Below are positions 1 through 9,061 of a stretch of DNA of 64,000 nt, one piece after another. Below the pieces are notes generated by a model, which saw only the letters and a list, made by a program, of their open reading frames with translations, did not search any database and had not been told where the DNA came from. How positions within the stretch are numbered: the stretch's first letter is position 1; each line of letters starts with the position of its first letter. This DNA comes from Paracoccaceae bacterium (GTDB lineage Bacteria > Pseudomonadota > Alphaproteobacteria > Rhodobacterales > Rhodobacteraceae). The stretch is taken from NCBI GenBank assembly GCA_013214575.1, contig JABSSD010000158.1, positions 38,834 through 102,833 of the forward strand. Reading direction: 5' to 3'. Made by a program: the position numbers and the translations under genes.

Positions 1-544
1 CCGCCAGGCCAAGCAAAAGACCGATCATCAGCGGCATGCGGAGCAATTTCAGCAGGGCGGTGCCAAACTGTTGGTACACCGGCCGGCTGTTGTCGCTGTC
101 GGCCAATTCCATCAGCACCAGGCAGATTGGCACCAACAGCAGGGTTTCGACCAGAAAGTTAAGGGTCAGGACACTGCTGGCCAGATCGGGAAACAGCAAC
201 AGCATGATTGGAAATCCGATGAAGGCACTGTTTGGGCAGGTCGATCCCATGACCCCAAGCGCCCGCCGCTTTGGGTCGAGGTTTCCCAGGCTGAACAGCG
301 CATAAGAAAGCCCAATGGTCGCCAGCCCGCCCAGGCCATAGACCAGCATGTAATCCGGTTGAAATATGTCGCTTATGTCGCGCGACGATACCGCATTGAA
401 CAGCAGCGCCGGCAGGGCAATATTCATCACATATTGCCCGAAACTGCGCATTTCAGCGGCGCTGAACCAGCCCTTGAAGACAATAAAGTAACCCAATCCG
501 ATGGTGGCGTAGATCGGGAACGTAATCTCCAGAATGGTTGCCAT
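1..544 (-). CDS. AEC (auxin efflux carrier) family permease, 3' end cut by window edge
   Basis: The reverse strand reads open from an ATG at 544 to the window edge, giving about 181 residues. The protein starts MATILEITFPIYATIGLGY and continues with several hydrophobic segments rich in Gly and Leu, including an ALPALLFNAV stretch in the second membrane region. This N-terminal pattern is typical of the AEC/BASS-type membrane transport family, which exports or imports small organic acids or amino acids; the substrate cannot be told from sequence. The start lies 2 bases downstream of the aroC stop codon, so the two genes are probably co-transcribed. The C-terminal half lies outside the window. 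Confidence 0.8.
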   Translation of the reverse strand, partial: MATILEITFPIYATIGLGYFIVFKGWFSAAEMRSFGQYVMNIALPALLFNAVSSRDISDIFQPDYMLVYGLGGLATIGLSYALFSLGNLDPKRRALGVMGSTCPNSAFIGFPIMLLLFPDLASSVLTLNFLVETLLLVPICLVLMELADSDNSRPVYQQFGTALLKLLRMPLMIGLLLGLA

Positions 545-546
545 GA

Positions 547-1650
547 CTAGCCGATCACCCCTTGGTTTTCACCAATCTGTCCCCGGTGCAGCAACAGATG
601 GTCGAGAATGACACAGGCCATCATCGCCTCTCCCACCGGCACCGCGCGGATGCCGACGCAGGGGTCGTGGCGACCCTTGGTGATCACCTCGGCCGAGGAG
701 CCATCTTTGCGGATCGACTGGCGCGGGGTCAGGATAGACGAGGTTGGTTTGACAGCAAACCGCACCACAATGTCCTGACCGCTGGAGATCCCGCCCAGGA
801 TGCCGCCCGCATGGTTCGAGGAATAGACCGGCGCGCCATCGTTGCCCCGAAAGATCTCGTCGGCGTTTTCTGAGCCCTTCAGCCGCGCCGCATTCATGCC
901 TTCGCCAATCTCGACGCCTTTGACCGCGTTGATCGACATCATCGCCGCCGCCAGTTCAGTGTCCAGCTTGCCATAGATCGGCGCGCCAATGCCGGCAGGC
1001 ACGCCGCGGGCTACAATCTCGACAATGGCACCAACAGAATCATGGTCCTTGCGCAGATCTTGCAGATAGTCCTCCCAGCCCTGCACCGCAGCCGCATCGG
1101 GGATCCAGAAATCATTGGTGTCGATGGCGTCCCAGTCGAACCGCGAGCGGTCGATCTCCATCTCTCCCATCGCCACCATATAGCCCTTGATCTCCAGACC
1201 GGGGACCAGGGCTTTGATCGCCTCGCGGGCAACACCGCCAGCCGCAACGCGGGCGGCTGTTTCCCGGGCCGAGCTGCGGCCGCCGCCGCGATAGTCGCGA
1301 TTGCCGTATTTCTGGTAATAGGTGATGTCGGCGTGGCCGGGCCGGAAGGTATTGGCGATATCGCCGTAATCCTTGGAGCGCTGGTCGGTGTTTTCGATCA
1401 TCAGCTGGATCGGGGTGCCGGTTGTCTTGCCCTCAAACACCCCCGACAGGATCTTCACCGCGTCGGGCTCGTTGCGCTGGGTCATATTCTTGTTCTGACC
1501 CGGGCGGCGCTTGTCCAGCCATGCCTGCAGCATTTCCGGCTCCAGCGGCACATTGGGCGGGCATCCGTCAACCGTGGCCCCCAGCGCCGGGCCGTGGCTT
1601 TCGCCCCAGGTGGTGAAACGGAAGAGATGGCCAAAGCTATTCATCGACAT
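547..1650 (-). CDS. aroC: Chorismate synthase
   Basis: The gene encodes 367 residues, the usual length of AroC. It converts 5-enolpyruvylshikimate-3-phosphate to chorismate using reduced FMN, the last common step of aromatic amino acid and folate synthesis in the cytoplasm. Family hallmarks are visible: [14 protein letters not shown] at the N-terminus, the RRPGQ region, [14 protein letters not shown] with [11 protein letters not shown] near residues 105-130, and a C-terminal [18 protein letters not shown]. The start (MSMNSFG) gives a normal N-terminus. An AEC permease gene follows after 2 bases. Confidence 0.97.
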   Translation of the reverse strand: MSMNSFGHLFRFTTWGESHGPALGATVDGCPPNVPLEPEMLQAWLDKRRPGQNKNMTQRNEPDAVKILSGVFEGKTTGTPIQLMIENTDQRSKDYGDIANTFRPGHADITYYQKYGNRDYRGGGRSSARETAARVAAGGVAREAIKALVPGLEIKGYMVAMGEMEIDRSRFDWDAIDTNDFWIPDAAAVQGWEDYLQDLRKDHDSVGAIVEIVARGVPAGIGAPIYGKLDTELAAAMMSINAVKGVEIGEGMNAARLKGSENADEIFRGNDGAPVYSSNHAGGILGGISSGQDIVVRFAVKPTSSILTPRQSIRKDGSSAEVITKGRHDPCVGIRAVPVGEAMMACVILDHLLLHRGQIGENQGVIG

Positions 1651-1749
1651 GGGGCAGGCTCCTTTGTCCGACGTGCTTAGCCGGGCAGGGCTGCTGTCTC
1701 AAGGGGTATTGGCTGACCCTCCGGTTCTGTCTGGACCCTGCACAAAAAA

Positions 1750-1781
1750 ATGGCCGCTCCTGAAAGAACAGAAGCGGCCAT
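1750..1781 (-). terminator. Rho-independent terminator of the outer-membrane protein gene
   Basis: The arms ATGGCCGCT and AGCGGCCAT, with a further CTG/CAG pairing across one-base bulges, form a stem. Read on the reverse strand it is followed by a run of seven T. It lies 40 bases after the stop codon of the reverse-strand gene starting at 2571 and separates it from aroC. Confidence 0.85.
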
Positions 1782-1821
1782 CCGAAAACCGAGGGGAAAT
1801 GATTTTCAGGACGTAGTGGGC

Positions 1822-2571
1822 TTAGAACAAAGAGCCAAGAACCGTCGAAAAGGTCGAGTGGCCGTGTAGGGGCTTGCGGCCCTTGCTGGCTTCGCGGCCC
1901 AGCGGAACAGTCAGCGACAGGCGCATTTGGGTGATGGATTCGTCCCAAATTTTATAACGTCCAAAGCTGGCATTCAGGTATGCTGAGACTGGGGTATTTG
2001 CCGACAGGTCATAGCCAAAGGAAACACCATAGTCGTTGATGCCGAAACCGTCATCAATGTATTCCCGGTCAAAATATGCGCCTATGTCGAGCCCGTTGGC
2101 AAAAGCGTAGTTGGCATTCACGCCACCGACTGTGCTTTTCAGACCCAAATCGCTTGAATCGCCGCGGCCCAAGTATCCGCTGAAGTCAACATTTTGAACG
2201 TTGTAGCTTCCCTGCACACCGTAGTGATAGATCCCAAGGGAACCTCCAGAACCAGCCAGGCGGGAGACATCCAAGAACGCACCGGCGGTTCCGTTTTCAA
2301 AGCCAGTGTAATCGCCAGACAGCGACAGAATTGTCAGGTCTAAATCATCCGAACCAGACCCCACGCTGGAATAGACAATACCGCCATCCAACACGAAGTT
2401 TTCGCCAAATGACAGGCTGCCAGTTGCGCCGAGATCATTGGTGTTGAGAGAAAAGCCGCTCTCGGACAGGCGGCTGTAACCAAATGTAAACTCGGCGCCA
2501 TTGAATTCAGCAGCGCTAAGGGTACTGGAGGAACCGATAATGGCAGCGGCCAGTAAGGTCTTGTTAATCAT
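1822..2571 (-). CDS. Outer-membrane beta-barrel protein, porin-like
   Basis: This 249-residue protein starts with a clear signal peptide (MINKTLLAAAIIGSSSTLSA, cleavage near AAE). The mature part alternates Gly, Ser, Asp and aromatic residues in short segments such as GAEFTFGYSRLSESG and GYLGRGDSSDLG, as expected for amphipathic beta strands. The chain ends in phenylalanine, the usual last residue of outer-membrane barrels. It resembles short Rhodobacteraceae porin-family proteins, but the exact family is uncertain. An AGGAAAA stretch precedes the start, and a terminator follows, so it is probably monocistronic. Confidence 0.75.
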   Translation of the reverse strand: MINKTLLAAAIIGSSSTLSAAEFNGAEFTFGYSRLSESGFSLNTNDLGATGSLSFGENFVLDGGIVYSSVGSGSDDLDLTILSLSGDYTGFENGTAGAFLDVSRLAGSGGSLGIYHYGVQGSYNVQNVDFSGYLGRGDSSDLGLKSTVGGVNANYAFANGLDIGAYFDREYIDDGFGINDYGVSFGYDLSANTPVSAYLNASFGRYKIWDESITQMRLSLTVPLGREASKGRKPLHGHSTFSTVLGSLF

Positions 2572-2840
2572 TGGGTTTTCCTAATATTTTACTCCACGGC
2601 AACTAGGATGTATGGATATCATTGGCAAGGCATTGAATCCCCTACAATCAAATTTTTGCTCCCGGATTTGAGATCCGCCGTGTTGGCGATCCGGAGGCTG
2701 ATCCTTGCGCCCAATCGCCGAAACCCAAGCGGTTTTGCCCGGTGACGGCCTGGCCACGGCCCCGTCCGACCCGGTGGCAAAGTCTTGTGGTCTGTCGTGT
2801 GATCCCGCTTGCCTTTGTGCCCCATGCCGCCTAAATTGCG
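2572..2840. other. Intergenic region, divergent, without a recognised gene
   Basis: This stretch of about 270 bases separates the outer-membrane protein gene from the TPP riboswitch. It must hold both divergent promoters. The first 80 bases are AT-richer (TTTTACTCC, ATCAAATTTTTG) and the rest is GC-rich. I see no convincing coding sequence, repeat or hairpin here. Confidence 0.5.
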
Positions 2841-2926
2841 CCCCACCTCGGGGTGCAGGTCAGACCTGCTGAGATCAAACCCGTTGAACCTGAACCGGCT
2901 AACACCGGCGGAGGGAAGGTCTGGGA
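2841..2926 (+). promoter_or_regulatory. TPP riboswitch (THI element)
   Basis: The conserved thi-box core is present in order: CGGGGTGC at 2849-2856, GCTGAGAT at 2868-2875, CCGTTGAACCTGA at 2881-2893, then the purine-rich CGGCGGAGGG at 2906-2915. The outer P1 stem is CCCACCT paired with AGGT and GGG near 2917-2925. It lies 40 bases upstream of thiB. Such elements bind thiamine pyrophosphate and repress the downstream operon when thiamine is abundant. Confidence 0.95.
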
Positions 2927-2964
2927 ACACATCCCCCTTGCCCGTCGCCGCAATGGAGGATGCC

Positions 2965-3942
2965 ATGAAGTATCTTGTACTTGCAGCGGGACTGTTGAGC
3001 ACCACAGCGGCAAATGCCGACGTGCCCGAACTGACCGTTTATACCTATGACAGCTTTGTTTCCGATTGGGGCCCCGGCCCGGCGGTTGAGGCGGCCTTTG
3101 AGAAGATCTGTGGCTGTGACCTGAAACTGGTCGGGGCCGGTGATGGCGCCGCCCTGCTGGCGCGGATCAGGCTGGAAGGGGCGCGGTCTGACGCTGATGT
3201 GGTGCTGGGGCTGGATACCAGTCTGACCGCCGCCGCCAAGGCAAGTGGTCTGTTTGCCGATCATACCGTCGAGGCGGATTATAGTCTTCCGCTGACCTGG
3301 ACCGACAAAACCTTTGTGCCTTATGACTGGGGCTATTTCTCGTTTGTGCATAATGCCGATGCACCGGCTCCGGCCAATTTCAAGGCGCTGGCAGCCAGTG
3401 ACGTGAAAATCATCATTCAGGATCCGCGCTCATCGACCCCAGGTCTGGGCCTGCTGCTCTGGGTCAAGGCGGCTTACGGCGACGAGGCGCCGGCGATCTG
3501 GGCCGATCTGTCGGACAATATTGTCACCGTCACCAAAGGCTGGTCCGAGGCCTATGGGCTGTTCCTGGAGGGCGAGGCTGACATGGTGCTGTCTTATACC
3601 ACCTCGCCGGCCTATCACCTGATCGCCGAGGAAGACGCCTCCAAGGCGGCGGCGCTGTTTGACGAAGGGCATTACCTGCAGATTGAGGTGGCCGGTAAGC
3701 TGGCCGCCAGTGATCAGCCCGAGCTGGCCGATCAGTTCCTGGACTTCATGGTCTCTGAGGCGTTCCAGTCGATCATCCCAACCACCAACTGGATGTATCC
3801 GGCGGTGACTCCGGCGGCGGGCCTGCCCGCTGGTTTTGAAACCCTGGTGCAGCCGGGCATATCACTGCTGCTGAGTGAAGACGAGGCGGCCTCCCTTCGG
3901 GATGTTGCATTGGACGAATGGCTGACTGCGCTCAGCCAGTAA
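2965..3942 (+). CDS. thiB: Thiamine ABC transporter, periplasmic binding protein
   Basis: The chosen ATG at 2965 follows GGAGG at 2955 and gives 325 residues with a short signal peptide (MKYLVLAAGLLSTTAANADV). An upstream in-frame extension runs through the riboswitch and is not used. The mature protein carries the family features LTVYTYDSF, the segment after it with FEKICGC, DVVLGLDTS, and a C-terminal TTNWMYPA. It captures thiamine or its phosphates in the periplasm for ThiPQ. The TPP riboswitch upstream and the coupled thiP and thiQ genes support the role. Confidence 0.95.
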   Translation: MKYLVLAAGLLSTTAANADVPELTVYTYDSFVSDWGPGPAVEAAFEKICGCDLKLVGAGDGAALLARIRLEGARSDADVVLGLDTSLTAAAKASGLFADHTVEADYSLPLTWTDKTFVPYDWGYFSFVHNADAPAPANFKALAASDVKIIIQDPRSSTPGLGLLLWVKAAYGDEAPAIWADLSDNIVTVTKGWSEAYGLFLEGEADMVLSYTTSPAYHLIAEEDASKAAALFDEGHYLQIEVAGKLAASDQPELADQFLDFMVSEAFQSIIPTTNWMYPAVTPAAGLPAGFETLVQPGISLLLSEDEAASLRDVALDEWLTALSQ

Positions 3943-5474
3943 GCCCGAGACTGGGGATTGGCGCCGCCATTGTGGTGGCGGCGCTGATCCTTGGGACTCT
4001 GGCGGCTGTCGCCCTGCGCGCCGAACCCGGTCGCGGCTTGGGCAGTAGCGATTGGGCGGCGTTGCGCTTCACCCTGATCCAGGCTTGCCTGTCGGCAGGG
4101 CTGAGTGTGGCGCTGGCGATCCCGGTTGCGCGCGCCCTGGCGCGGCGCCGCTTTGTGGGCCGCCGGCTGCTGATTTCGCTGCTCGGCGCGCCGTTCATCC
4201 TGCCGGTTATTGTTGCGATCCTCGGTCTGTTGACCGTGTTTGGCCGGGCCGGCTGGTTTAGCAGCGGGCTGGCGCTGCTGGGGCTGGAGCCGGTGCAGAT
4301 CTACGGGTTGCACGGTGTGGTTCTGGCGCATGTGTTTTTCAATCTGCCACTGGCAACCCGGCTGGTGTTGCAGGGCTGGCAGGAAATTCCCGCCGAACGG
4401 TTCCGGCTGGCGGCGCAACTGGGGGCTGATGCGCGGGCGATGCGGCAACTGTTGGAATTTCCGATGCTGAAGCGCATTGTGCCCGGCGCTTTGGCGGTGG
4501 TGTTTGCCATTTGCCTGTCCAGCTTTGCGGTGGCGCTGACCCTGGGTGGTGGGCCCCGGGCCACCACTATCGAACTGGCAATCTATCAGGCGTTTCGGTT
4601 TGATTTCGACCTTGGCCGCGCTGCGCTGCTGTCGGGGCTGCAACTGGTTCTGACCGGCGCGGCGGCGCTGGTGGCGGTCAGGGTCTCGGCGGGTGAGGGC
4701 TTTGGCACCGGGCTGGACCGCCCATTGCAACGCTGGGATGGCAGCACGGCTGGCGCGCGTATTGTGGACGGGCTGTGGATTGTGCTGGCTGCCGGATTCT
4801 TGCTGCTCCCCTTGTCGGCCATTGTGCTGGCGGGGCTGCCGGGGATGCTGACCCTGACCGCCGCGGTCTGGTGGGCGGCGCTGAATTCAATTCTGGTGGC
4901 GGCGCTGAGCACGGTGCTGCTGTTGCTGCTGGCGCTGCCGATGGCCACAGCGGTGGCGCTGGGCCGGGGCGGCGTGATCGAGCTGGCGGGCATCCTGGGT
5001 CTCGCGGCCTCGCCACTGGTGATCGGGACCGGGTTGTTCATCGTGATCTACCCCATTGCCGATCCGTTTTCGCTGGCGCTGCCGGTGACGGCGCTGGTCA
5101 ATGCGGTGATGGCGCTGCCCTTTGCACTCCGCATTCTGGTGCCACGGGCACGGGCGGTGGTGGGGCGCTATGGGCGGCTGGCGCTGTCGCTCGATATGCG
5201 GGGCGGCGCCTTTGTCTGGCGGGTGCTGCTGCCACGGATGCGGCCGCAGATTGGCTTTGCCGCTGGGCTGGCGGCGGCGCTGTCGATGGGGGACCTCGGC
5301 GTGATTGCCCTGTTTGCCGACCCCGAGTTTGCCACCCTGCCGTTGCAGGTTTACCGCTTGATGGGGGCCTACCGGATGGAGACGGCGGCGGCGGCGGCGC
5401 TGCTGCTGCTGGCGCTGTCGATGGCGGCATTTTGGATTTTAGATCGTGGAGGCCGCTGGCATGCTGAGGCTTGA
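3918..5474 (+). CDS. thiP: Thiamine ABC transporter, permease
   Basis: A 518-residue membrane protein overlapping the 3' end of thiB by 25 bases. It is a duplicated permease: two halves of about six helices each, both ending in a coupling segment that contacts the ATPase (QLGADARAMRQLLEFPMLKR around residues 170-190 and LSLDMRGGAFVWRVLLPRM around residues 420-440). ThiP proteins share this fused layout. It forms the inner-membrane channel for thiamine. Long GC runs near the 3' end encode an Ala/Leu-rich last helix. It overlaps thiQ by 14 bases. Confidence 0.94.
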   Translation: MADCAQPVSPRLGIGAAIVVAALILGTLAAVALRAEPGRGLGSSDWAALRFTLIQACLSAGLSVALAIPVARALARRRFVGRRLLISLLGAPFILPVIVAILGLLTVFGRAGWFSSGLALLGLEPVQIYGLHGVVLAHVFFNLPLATRLVLQGWQEIPAERFRLAAQLGADARAMRQLLEFPMLKRIVPGALAVVFAICLSSFAVALTLGGGPRATTIELAIYQAFRFDFDLGRAALLSGLQLVLTGAAALVAVRVSAGEGFGTGLDRPLQRWDGSTAGARIVDGLWIVLAAGFLLLPLSAIVLAGLPGMLTLTAAVWWAALNSILVAALSTVLLLLLALPMATAVALGRGGVIELAGILGLAASPLVIGTGLFIVIYPIADPFSLALPVTALVNAVMALPFALRILVPRARAVVGRYGRLALSLDMRGGAFVWRVLLPRMRPQIGFAAGLAAALSMGDLGVIALFADPEFATLPLQVYRLMGAYRMETAAAAALLLLALSMAAFWILDRGGRWHAEA

Positions 5475-6153
5475 AAATTGTCTGATCGAGAACGGTGGCT
5501 TCCAATTGCGCGCTGATCTGACGATCGCCCGTGGCAGCCGGGTTGCGGTGATCGGCCCCTCCGGGGCGGGGAAGTCCACCCTGATAGAGGCTGTGGCCGG
5601 GTTTCGCCCGCTGCGCCGTGGGGCGATGTTCTGGAATGAAACGGCGCTGGCGCAGATCGAGCCGGGCAAGCGGCCGGTGGCGATGCTGTTTCAGGATGGC
5701 AATCTGTTTCCCCATCTGACGGTGGCGCAGAACGTCGGCCTGGGCATTCGCGCCAATCTGCACCTGGACGTGGCGAAGCGTGCACAGGTGCAGGCGGCTT
5801 TGGTCCGGGTTGGCTTGCAGGACATGGCCGACCGCAGGCCCGCCGCGCTGTCGGGTGGCCAGCAAAGCCGGGTGGCGTTGGCGCGGGTGCTGGTACAGGG
5901 GCGGGATCTGCTGCTGCTGGACGAACCCTTTGCCGCACTTGGGCCCGCGCTGAAGGCCGAGATGCTGGATCTGGTGGGTGAACTGGTGGCCGAGAGTGGC
6001 GCCACCCTGCTGATGGTCAGCCACGACCCCAATGATGCCCGCCGAATTGCTGATCAGGTGGTGCTGGTGGCCGAGGGGCAGGCGCATCCGCCAATGGACA
6101 CAGCATCGCTGCTGGACAATCCACCGCCGGCACTGAAGGCCTATTTGGGCTAG
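5461..6153 (+). CDS. thiQ: Thiamine ABC transporter, ATPase
   Basis: The ATG at 5461 is preferred because GGAGG lies 8 bases before it and the protein then begins MLRLENCLIENG; a longer in-frame start exists 15 bases upstream. The 230 residues hold all ABC motifs: Walker A GPSGAGKST near residue 34, Q-loop MLFQDGNLFPHL, signature LSGGQQSRVALARVL, Walker B LLLLDEPFAALGP and the H-loop in VSHDPNDA. It powers thiamine uptake together with ThiB and ThiP, and is the last gene of the riboswitch-controlled operon. Confidence 0.95.
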   Translation: MLRLENCLIENGGFQLRADLTIARGSRVAVIGPSGAGKSTLIEAVAGFRPLRRGAMFWNETALAQIEPGKRPVAMLFQDGNLFPHLTVAQNVGLGIRANLHLDVAKRAQVQAALVRVGLQDMADRRPAALSGGQQSRVALARVLVQGRDLLLLDEPFAALGPALKAEMLDLVGELVAESGATLLMVSHDPNDARRIADQVVLVAEGQAHPPMDTASLLDNPPPALKAYLG

Positions 6154-6165
6154 CGGGCCTGCGTC

Positions 6166-6195
6166 GGGCTGCACCTATACAGGCAGATGCAGCCC
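6166..6195. terminator. Hairpin between converging thiQ and ribH2
   Basis: GGGCTGCA at 6166-6173 pairs with TGCAGCCC at 6188-6195; the loop contains a further CCT/AGG pairing. It sits exactly between two converging genes. There is no long T run on either strand, so it is a probable rather than certain terminator. Confidence 0.5.
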
Positions 6196-6201
6196 AGATC
6201 A

Positions 6202-6642
6202 TTAGGCCGCCTGGCGTACCTCGGATCGTGTCTTGCTGATCATCAGCGCCGCCTGCGCCGCCTCGCGGCCCTTGTCGACAAAATGCTCGCGGTAGATGGC
6301 GTTGTGGTGATCGGTTTCCTGATAGTGATGCGGCGTCAGCGACACCGACAGCACCGGCACCCCGGTGTCCAGTCCGGCGCGCATCAATCCGTCAACCACC
6401 GCCTGAGCGACAAAATCATGCCGGTAAATGCCGCCATCAACGACAAAGGCGGCGCAGGTGACGGCGCCATAGCGTCCGGTTGCCGCCAGATCGCGGGCCA
6501 GCAGCGGCATCTCAAAGGCACCGGGTACGTCATAGACGTCAACCTGATCTGCTGGGATAAGCTGTAGAAAACCGTCGAGCGCGCGGTCGACGATATCGGC
6601 ATGCCATTGCGCCTTGATAAAGGCATAGCGGGTGGGTGTCAT
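6202..6642 (-). CDS. ribH2: 6,7-dimethyl-8-ribityllumazine synthase, RibH2 type
   Basis: The start at 6642 (MTPTRYAFIKAQWHADIVD) is preferred; longer in-frame extension runs into the riboswitch. The 146-residue protein has the lumazine synthase core: WHADIVDRALDGF, DVYDVPGAFEMPLLARDLA, a VVDGGIYRHDFVAQAVVDG segment, VPVLSVSLTPHHYQE and a C-terminal KGREAAQAAL. The HxYHxH-like TPHHYQETDHH loop and the GGIYRH segment match the decameric type II enzymes known from Brucella and Mesorhizobium. It condenses ribityl-uracil and dihydroxybutanone phosphate in riboflavin synthesis. It stands alone, under an FMN riboswitch. Confidence 0.92.
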   Translation of the reverse strand: MTPTRYAFIKAQWHADIVDRALDGFLQLIPADQVDVYDVPGAFEMPLLARDLAATGRYGAVTCAAFVVDGGIYRHDFVAQAVVDGLMRAGLDTGVPVLSVSLTPHHYQETDHHNAIYREHFVDKGREAAQAALMISKTRSEVRQAA

Positions 6643-6727
6643 GGGTCTCTCCTTGGTTACTGACACGTCACCCAAGGCGATAACGAACGAGTCCCGGCGC
6701 AAGGGTTTCCCCCAGGCCCAAATTCGC

Positions 6728-6894
6728 ACGTTCTCTTCCATCCGGACTATGACCGTCGGCTCTGGAGTCTCACCAGATCTGCTGACACCCCCGTGCTTGG
6801 TTCCACAATCTAGCCAAACACCGGGGCCGCTCGCGGGCTTACAGGATAGACCTGCTTACCGCCGGTGGGGAATCTCGCCCCGCCCTGAGAACGC
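6728..6894 (-). promoter_or_regulatory. FMN riboswitch (RFN element)
   Basis: Read on the reverse strand the element starts with TTCTCAGGGCGGGGCGAGAT, continues with TCCCCACCGGCGGTA, AGCCCGCGAGCG, a variable arm, then GCAGATCTGGTGAGACTCCA, GAGCCGACGGTCATAGTCC and GGATGGAAGAGAACG. All conserved blocks of the RFN family are present in order. It lies about 85 bases upstream of ribH2 and would reduce its expression when FMN is abundant. Confidence 0.97.
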
Positions 6895-6932
6895 GCGGAC
6901 ATTGGCAAAACTAGCTGCGCTTTGCAAGGGGC

Positions 6933-7529
6933 TCAATTCACCAGCATCCATAGGGCCACCAGCGCCAGCATTGCGCCAAACAGAGTGTTCAGCCGCCTGG
7001 CGCTGTCTGGCGATCTGAATCGGCTGGCGATCTGGTCGCCAATCAGCGTCCAGACCAGAAAGGCGATGAAATTATTCAGGGTAAACACAGTGGTGATCAG
7101 CAACACCGCAAACATCTTGGTGGTGTCACTCTCGGGCAGAAACTGGGTGAACATCAACGCAATGATCACATAGGCCTTGGGGTTTAGCACCAGCAAGGTA
7201 ACGCCATCCCAAAAGCTGGCAGGGCGGGCGGTTTCACTGTCCTGCAGGATGCCCGATCGGAACAGTTTCCACGCTAGCCACAGAACATAAAGCGACCCGG
7301 CCGCCTTCAGGATTAAAAAACCATTGGGGTAGCGGTCCAGTGCCGTCACAAAGCCCATCCCAATGGCCGCCGTCACCAGCCATGTTGCCAGATGATAGCC
7401 TAAATTCGCCCGCAAGGTCGCCATCAGCCCAAAACGGGCGCCATTGGCGGCAAAGAACATATTGCCGGGGCCGGGGCTGTAGGCGAGGGGAAATAGAAAC
7501 ACGATGAGGGCGAGGCTGATCTGGGTCAT
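6933..7529 (-). CDS. LysE family translocator
   Basis: This 198-residue inner-membrane protein has about five or six hydrophobic helices and the family signature near the N-terminus, SPGPGNMFFAANGARFG, within the first 35 residues. LysE/RhtB proteins export amino acids or related small molecules; the substrate here is unknown. The C-terminal half contains LLVLNPKAYVIIALMFTQFL, also typical of the family. It is transcribed away from the divergent GST gene at 7675. Confidence 0.88.
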   Translation of the reverse strand: MTQISLALIVFLFPLAYSPGPGNMFFAANGARFGLMATLRANLGYHLATWLVTAAIGMGFVTALDRYPNGFLILKAAGSLYVLWLAWKLFRSGILQDSETARPASFWDGVTLLVLNPKAYVIIALMFTQFLPESDTTKMFAVLLITTVFTLNNFIAFLVWTLIGDQIASRFRSPDSARRLNTLFGAMLALVALWMLVN

Positions 7530-7674
7530 GGGGGCATCCTGCTGAGATAGTGACCCATAGCCGCTTCAGCCCCATGGGCACGACCCGTTTCCTGCGCAAA
7601 GCCGACAGGGCGCGGTCATTTCCGCCTTTTCTTTGTGAGCCCGATACCTAAGGTGCAACAAAGAGGAGAATATC

Positions 7675-8277
7675 ATGAAGCTTATGTACGCCCCGACCTC
7701 GCCCTTTGTGCGCAAGGTTATGGTGCTGTTGCACGAAACCGGGCAACTGGACGACGTTGAGTTCCAGCCGGTGGCCACCACTCCGCTGTCATCCGCCGAT
7801 GAGGTGAAATTGGCGAATCCGCTGGGTAAGATCCCGGCGCTGCTCCGTGATGATGGCCCAACGCTATATGACAGCCGGGTGATCTGCGCCTATTTGGATG
7901 ATCGCGCGGGCAGCGGGTTCTACGCTGGCGGCTGGGACAGCAAGCTGCTGGAGGCCACCGCCGATGGCATCATGGATGCCGCCGTGTCCGCCGTCTATGA
8001 GCGCCGGATGCGCCCGGTGGACAAGCAGTGGGACGATTGGGAAGCGGCACAGATGGCCAAGGTTCTGAGTGCCTGTGCGGCGCTGAACGCGCGCTGGATC
8101 AGCCACCTGAAGGGGCCGCTGGATATCGGCCATATCGCCGTCGGCTGTGCCTTGGGTTATGTTGATTTCCGTCAGCCAGACAGCAACTGGCGTCACGGCA
8201 ATCAGGCGCTTGCAGATTGGTACGCAGATTTCGAATCGCGGCCCAGCATGCGGGCCACCCAGCCTCCTGAAGGATAA
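7675..8277 (+). CDS. Glutathione S-transferase family protein
   Basis: AGGAG precedes the ATG at 7675. The 200-residue product starts with a thioredoxin-fold N-terminal GST domain (MKLMYAPTSPFVRKVMVLLH), including NPLGKIPALL and the glutathione-contacting DSRVICAYLD, followed by an all-helical C-terminal domain. The Ser after the APTSPFVRK motif is a likely catalytic residue. The substrate is unknown. It lies upstream of petA, but a gap of about 210 bases makes separate transcription likely. Confidence 0.88.
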   Translation: MKLMYAPTSPFVRKVMVLLHETGQLDDVEFQPVATTPLSSADEVKLANPLGKIPALLRDDGPTLYDSRVICAYLDDRAGSGFYAGGWDSKLLEATADGIMDAAVSAVYERRMRPVDKQWDDWEAAQMAKVLSACAALNARWISHLKGPLDIGHIAVGCALGYVDFRQPDSNWRHGNQALADWYADFESRPSMRATQPPEG

Positions 8278-8489
8278 ACAAAACCTTGAAAAAACGGCGG
8301 CACGGCCCATATGTGACTTGCTTTGCCAGTGCCGCCTGCCAGAAAAATGCGCCATGCGGCCTTATGCGCGCCTTTGACCGCTGGACGTAAGCCTTTCTCC
8401 TCGGTAGATACCCGCCTGAGCCGCCACGAATTTTCGCGGTAGCATGCGCATGTTTGCCCGAAACGGGCGCTGGAATTGGAGAAAACCTC

Positions 8490-9050
8490 GTGTCCCACGC
8501 AGAAGACAACGAAGGCACCCGGAGAGACTTCCTCTACTACGCCACCGGCGGTGCCGGTGTCGTCGTTACAGGGGCCGCAGTCTGGCCGCTGGTCAATCAG
8601 ATGAATCCCTCGGCGGATGTAAAGGCGCTGTCGTCGATTACCGTCGACATCAGCGGCGTCGAAGTTGGCACGCAGTTGCGGGTCATGTTCCTGGGCAAGC
8701 CGGTGTTCATTCGCCGCCGTAGCCAGGAAGAGATCGACAAGGCGCGCGCCGTTGTACTGGAAGATCTGCCAGATCAGCTGGTCCGCAACGCCAATAAGCC
8801 TGGCCTGGATGCTTCGGATGAAAACCGGACCATGGATGAGGCTGGCGAGTGGCTGGTGATGATGGGTGTCTGTACCCACCTTGGCTGTGTGCCACTGGGT
8901 GATGGTGCCGGCGATTTCGAAGGTTGGTTCTGCCCCTGCCACGGCTCGCACTACGACACGTCCGGCCGTATTCGCAAAGGTCCCGCGCCTGAGAACCTGC
9001 CGGTTCCTCTGGCCGTGTTCCTCGACGCAACAACGATCAAACTGGGATAG
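8490..9050 (+). CDS. petA: Ubiquinol-cytochrome c reductase iron-sulfur (Rieske) subunit
   Basis: The start is taken as the GTG at 8490, preceded by GGAG with 8-base spacing; it gives [14 protein letters not shown], matching known Rhodobacter Rieske N-termini. The 186-residue protein has a twin-arginine motif and one membrane anchor ([12 protein letters not shown]), then the [2Fe-2S] domain with CTHLGC at residues 128-133 and CPCHGSHYD at 148-156, supplying two Cys and two His ligands plus the disulfide pair. It passes electrons from ubiquinol to cytochrome c1. It is the first gene of petABC. Confidence 0.97.
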   Translation: MSHAEDNEGTRRDFLYYATGGAGVVVTGAAVWPLVNQMNPSADVKALSSITVDISGVEVGTQLRVMFLGKPVFIRRRSQEEIDKARAVVLEDLPDQLVRNANKPGLDASDENRTMDEAGEWLVMMGVCTHLGCVPLGDGAGDFEGWFCPCHGSHYDTSGRIRKGPAPENLPVPLAVFLDATTIKLG

Positions 9051-9061
9051 GGAAACGACGT

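Noticed and set aside
3732..4730. A 332-codon reverse frame antisense to thiB and thiP
   Set aside because: Gln/Arg-rich shadow of the permease gene without any domain.
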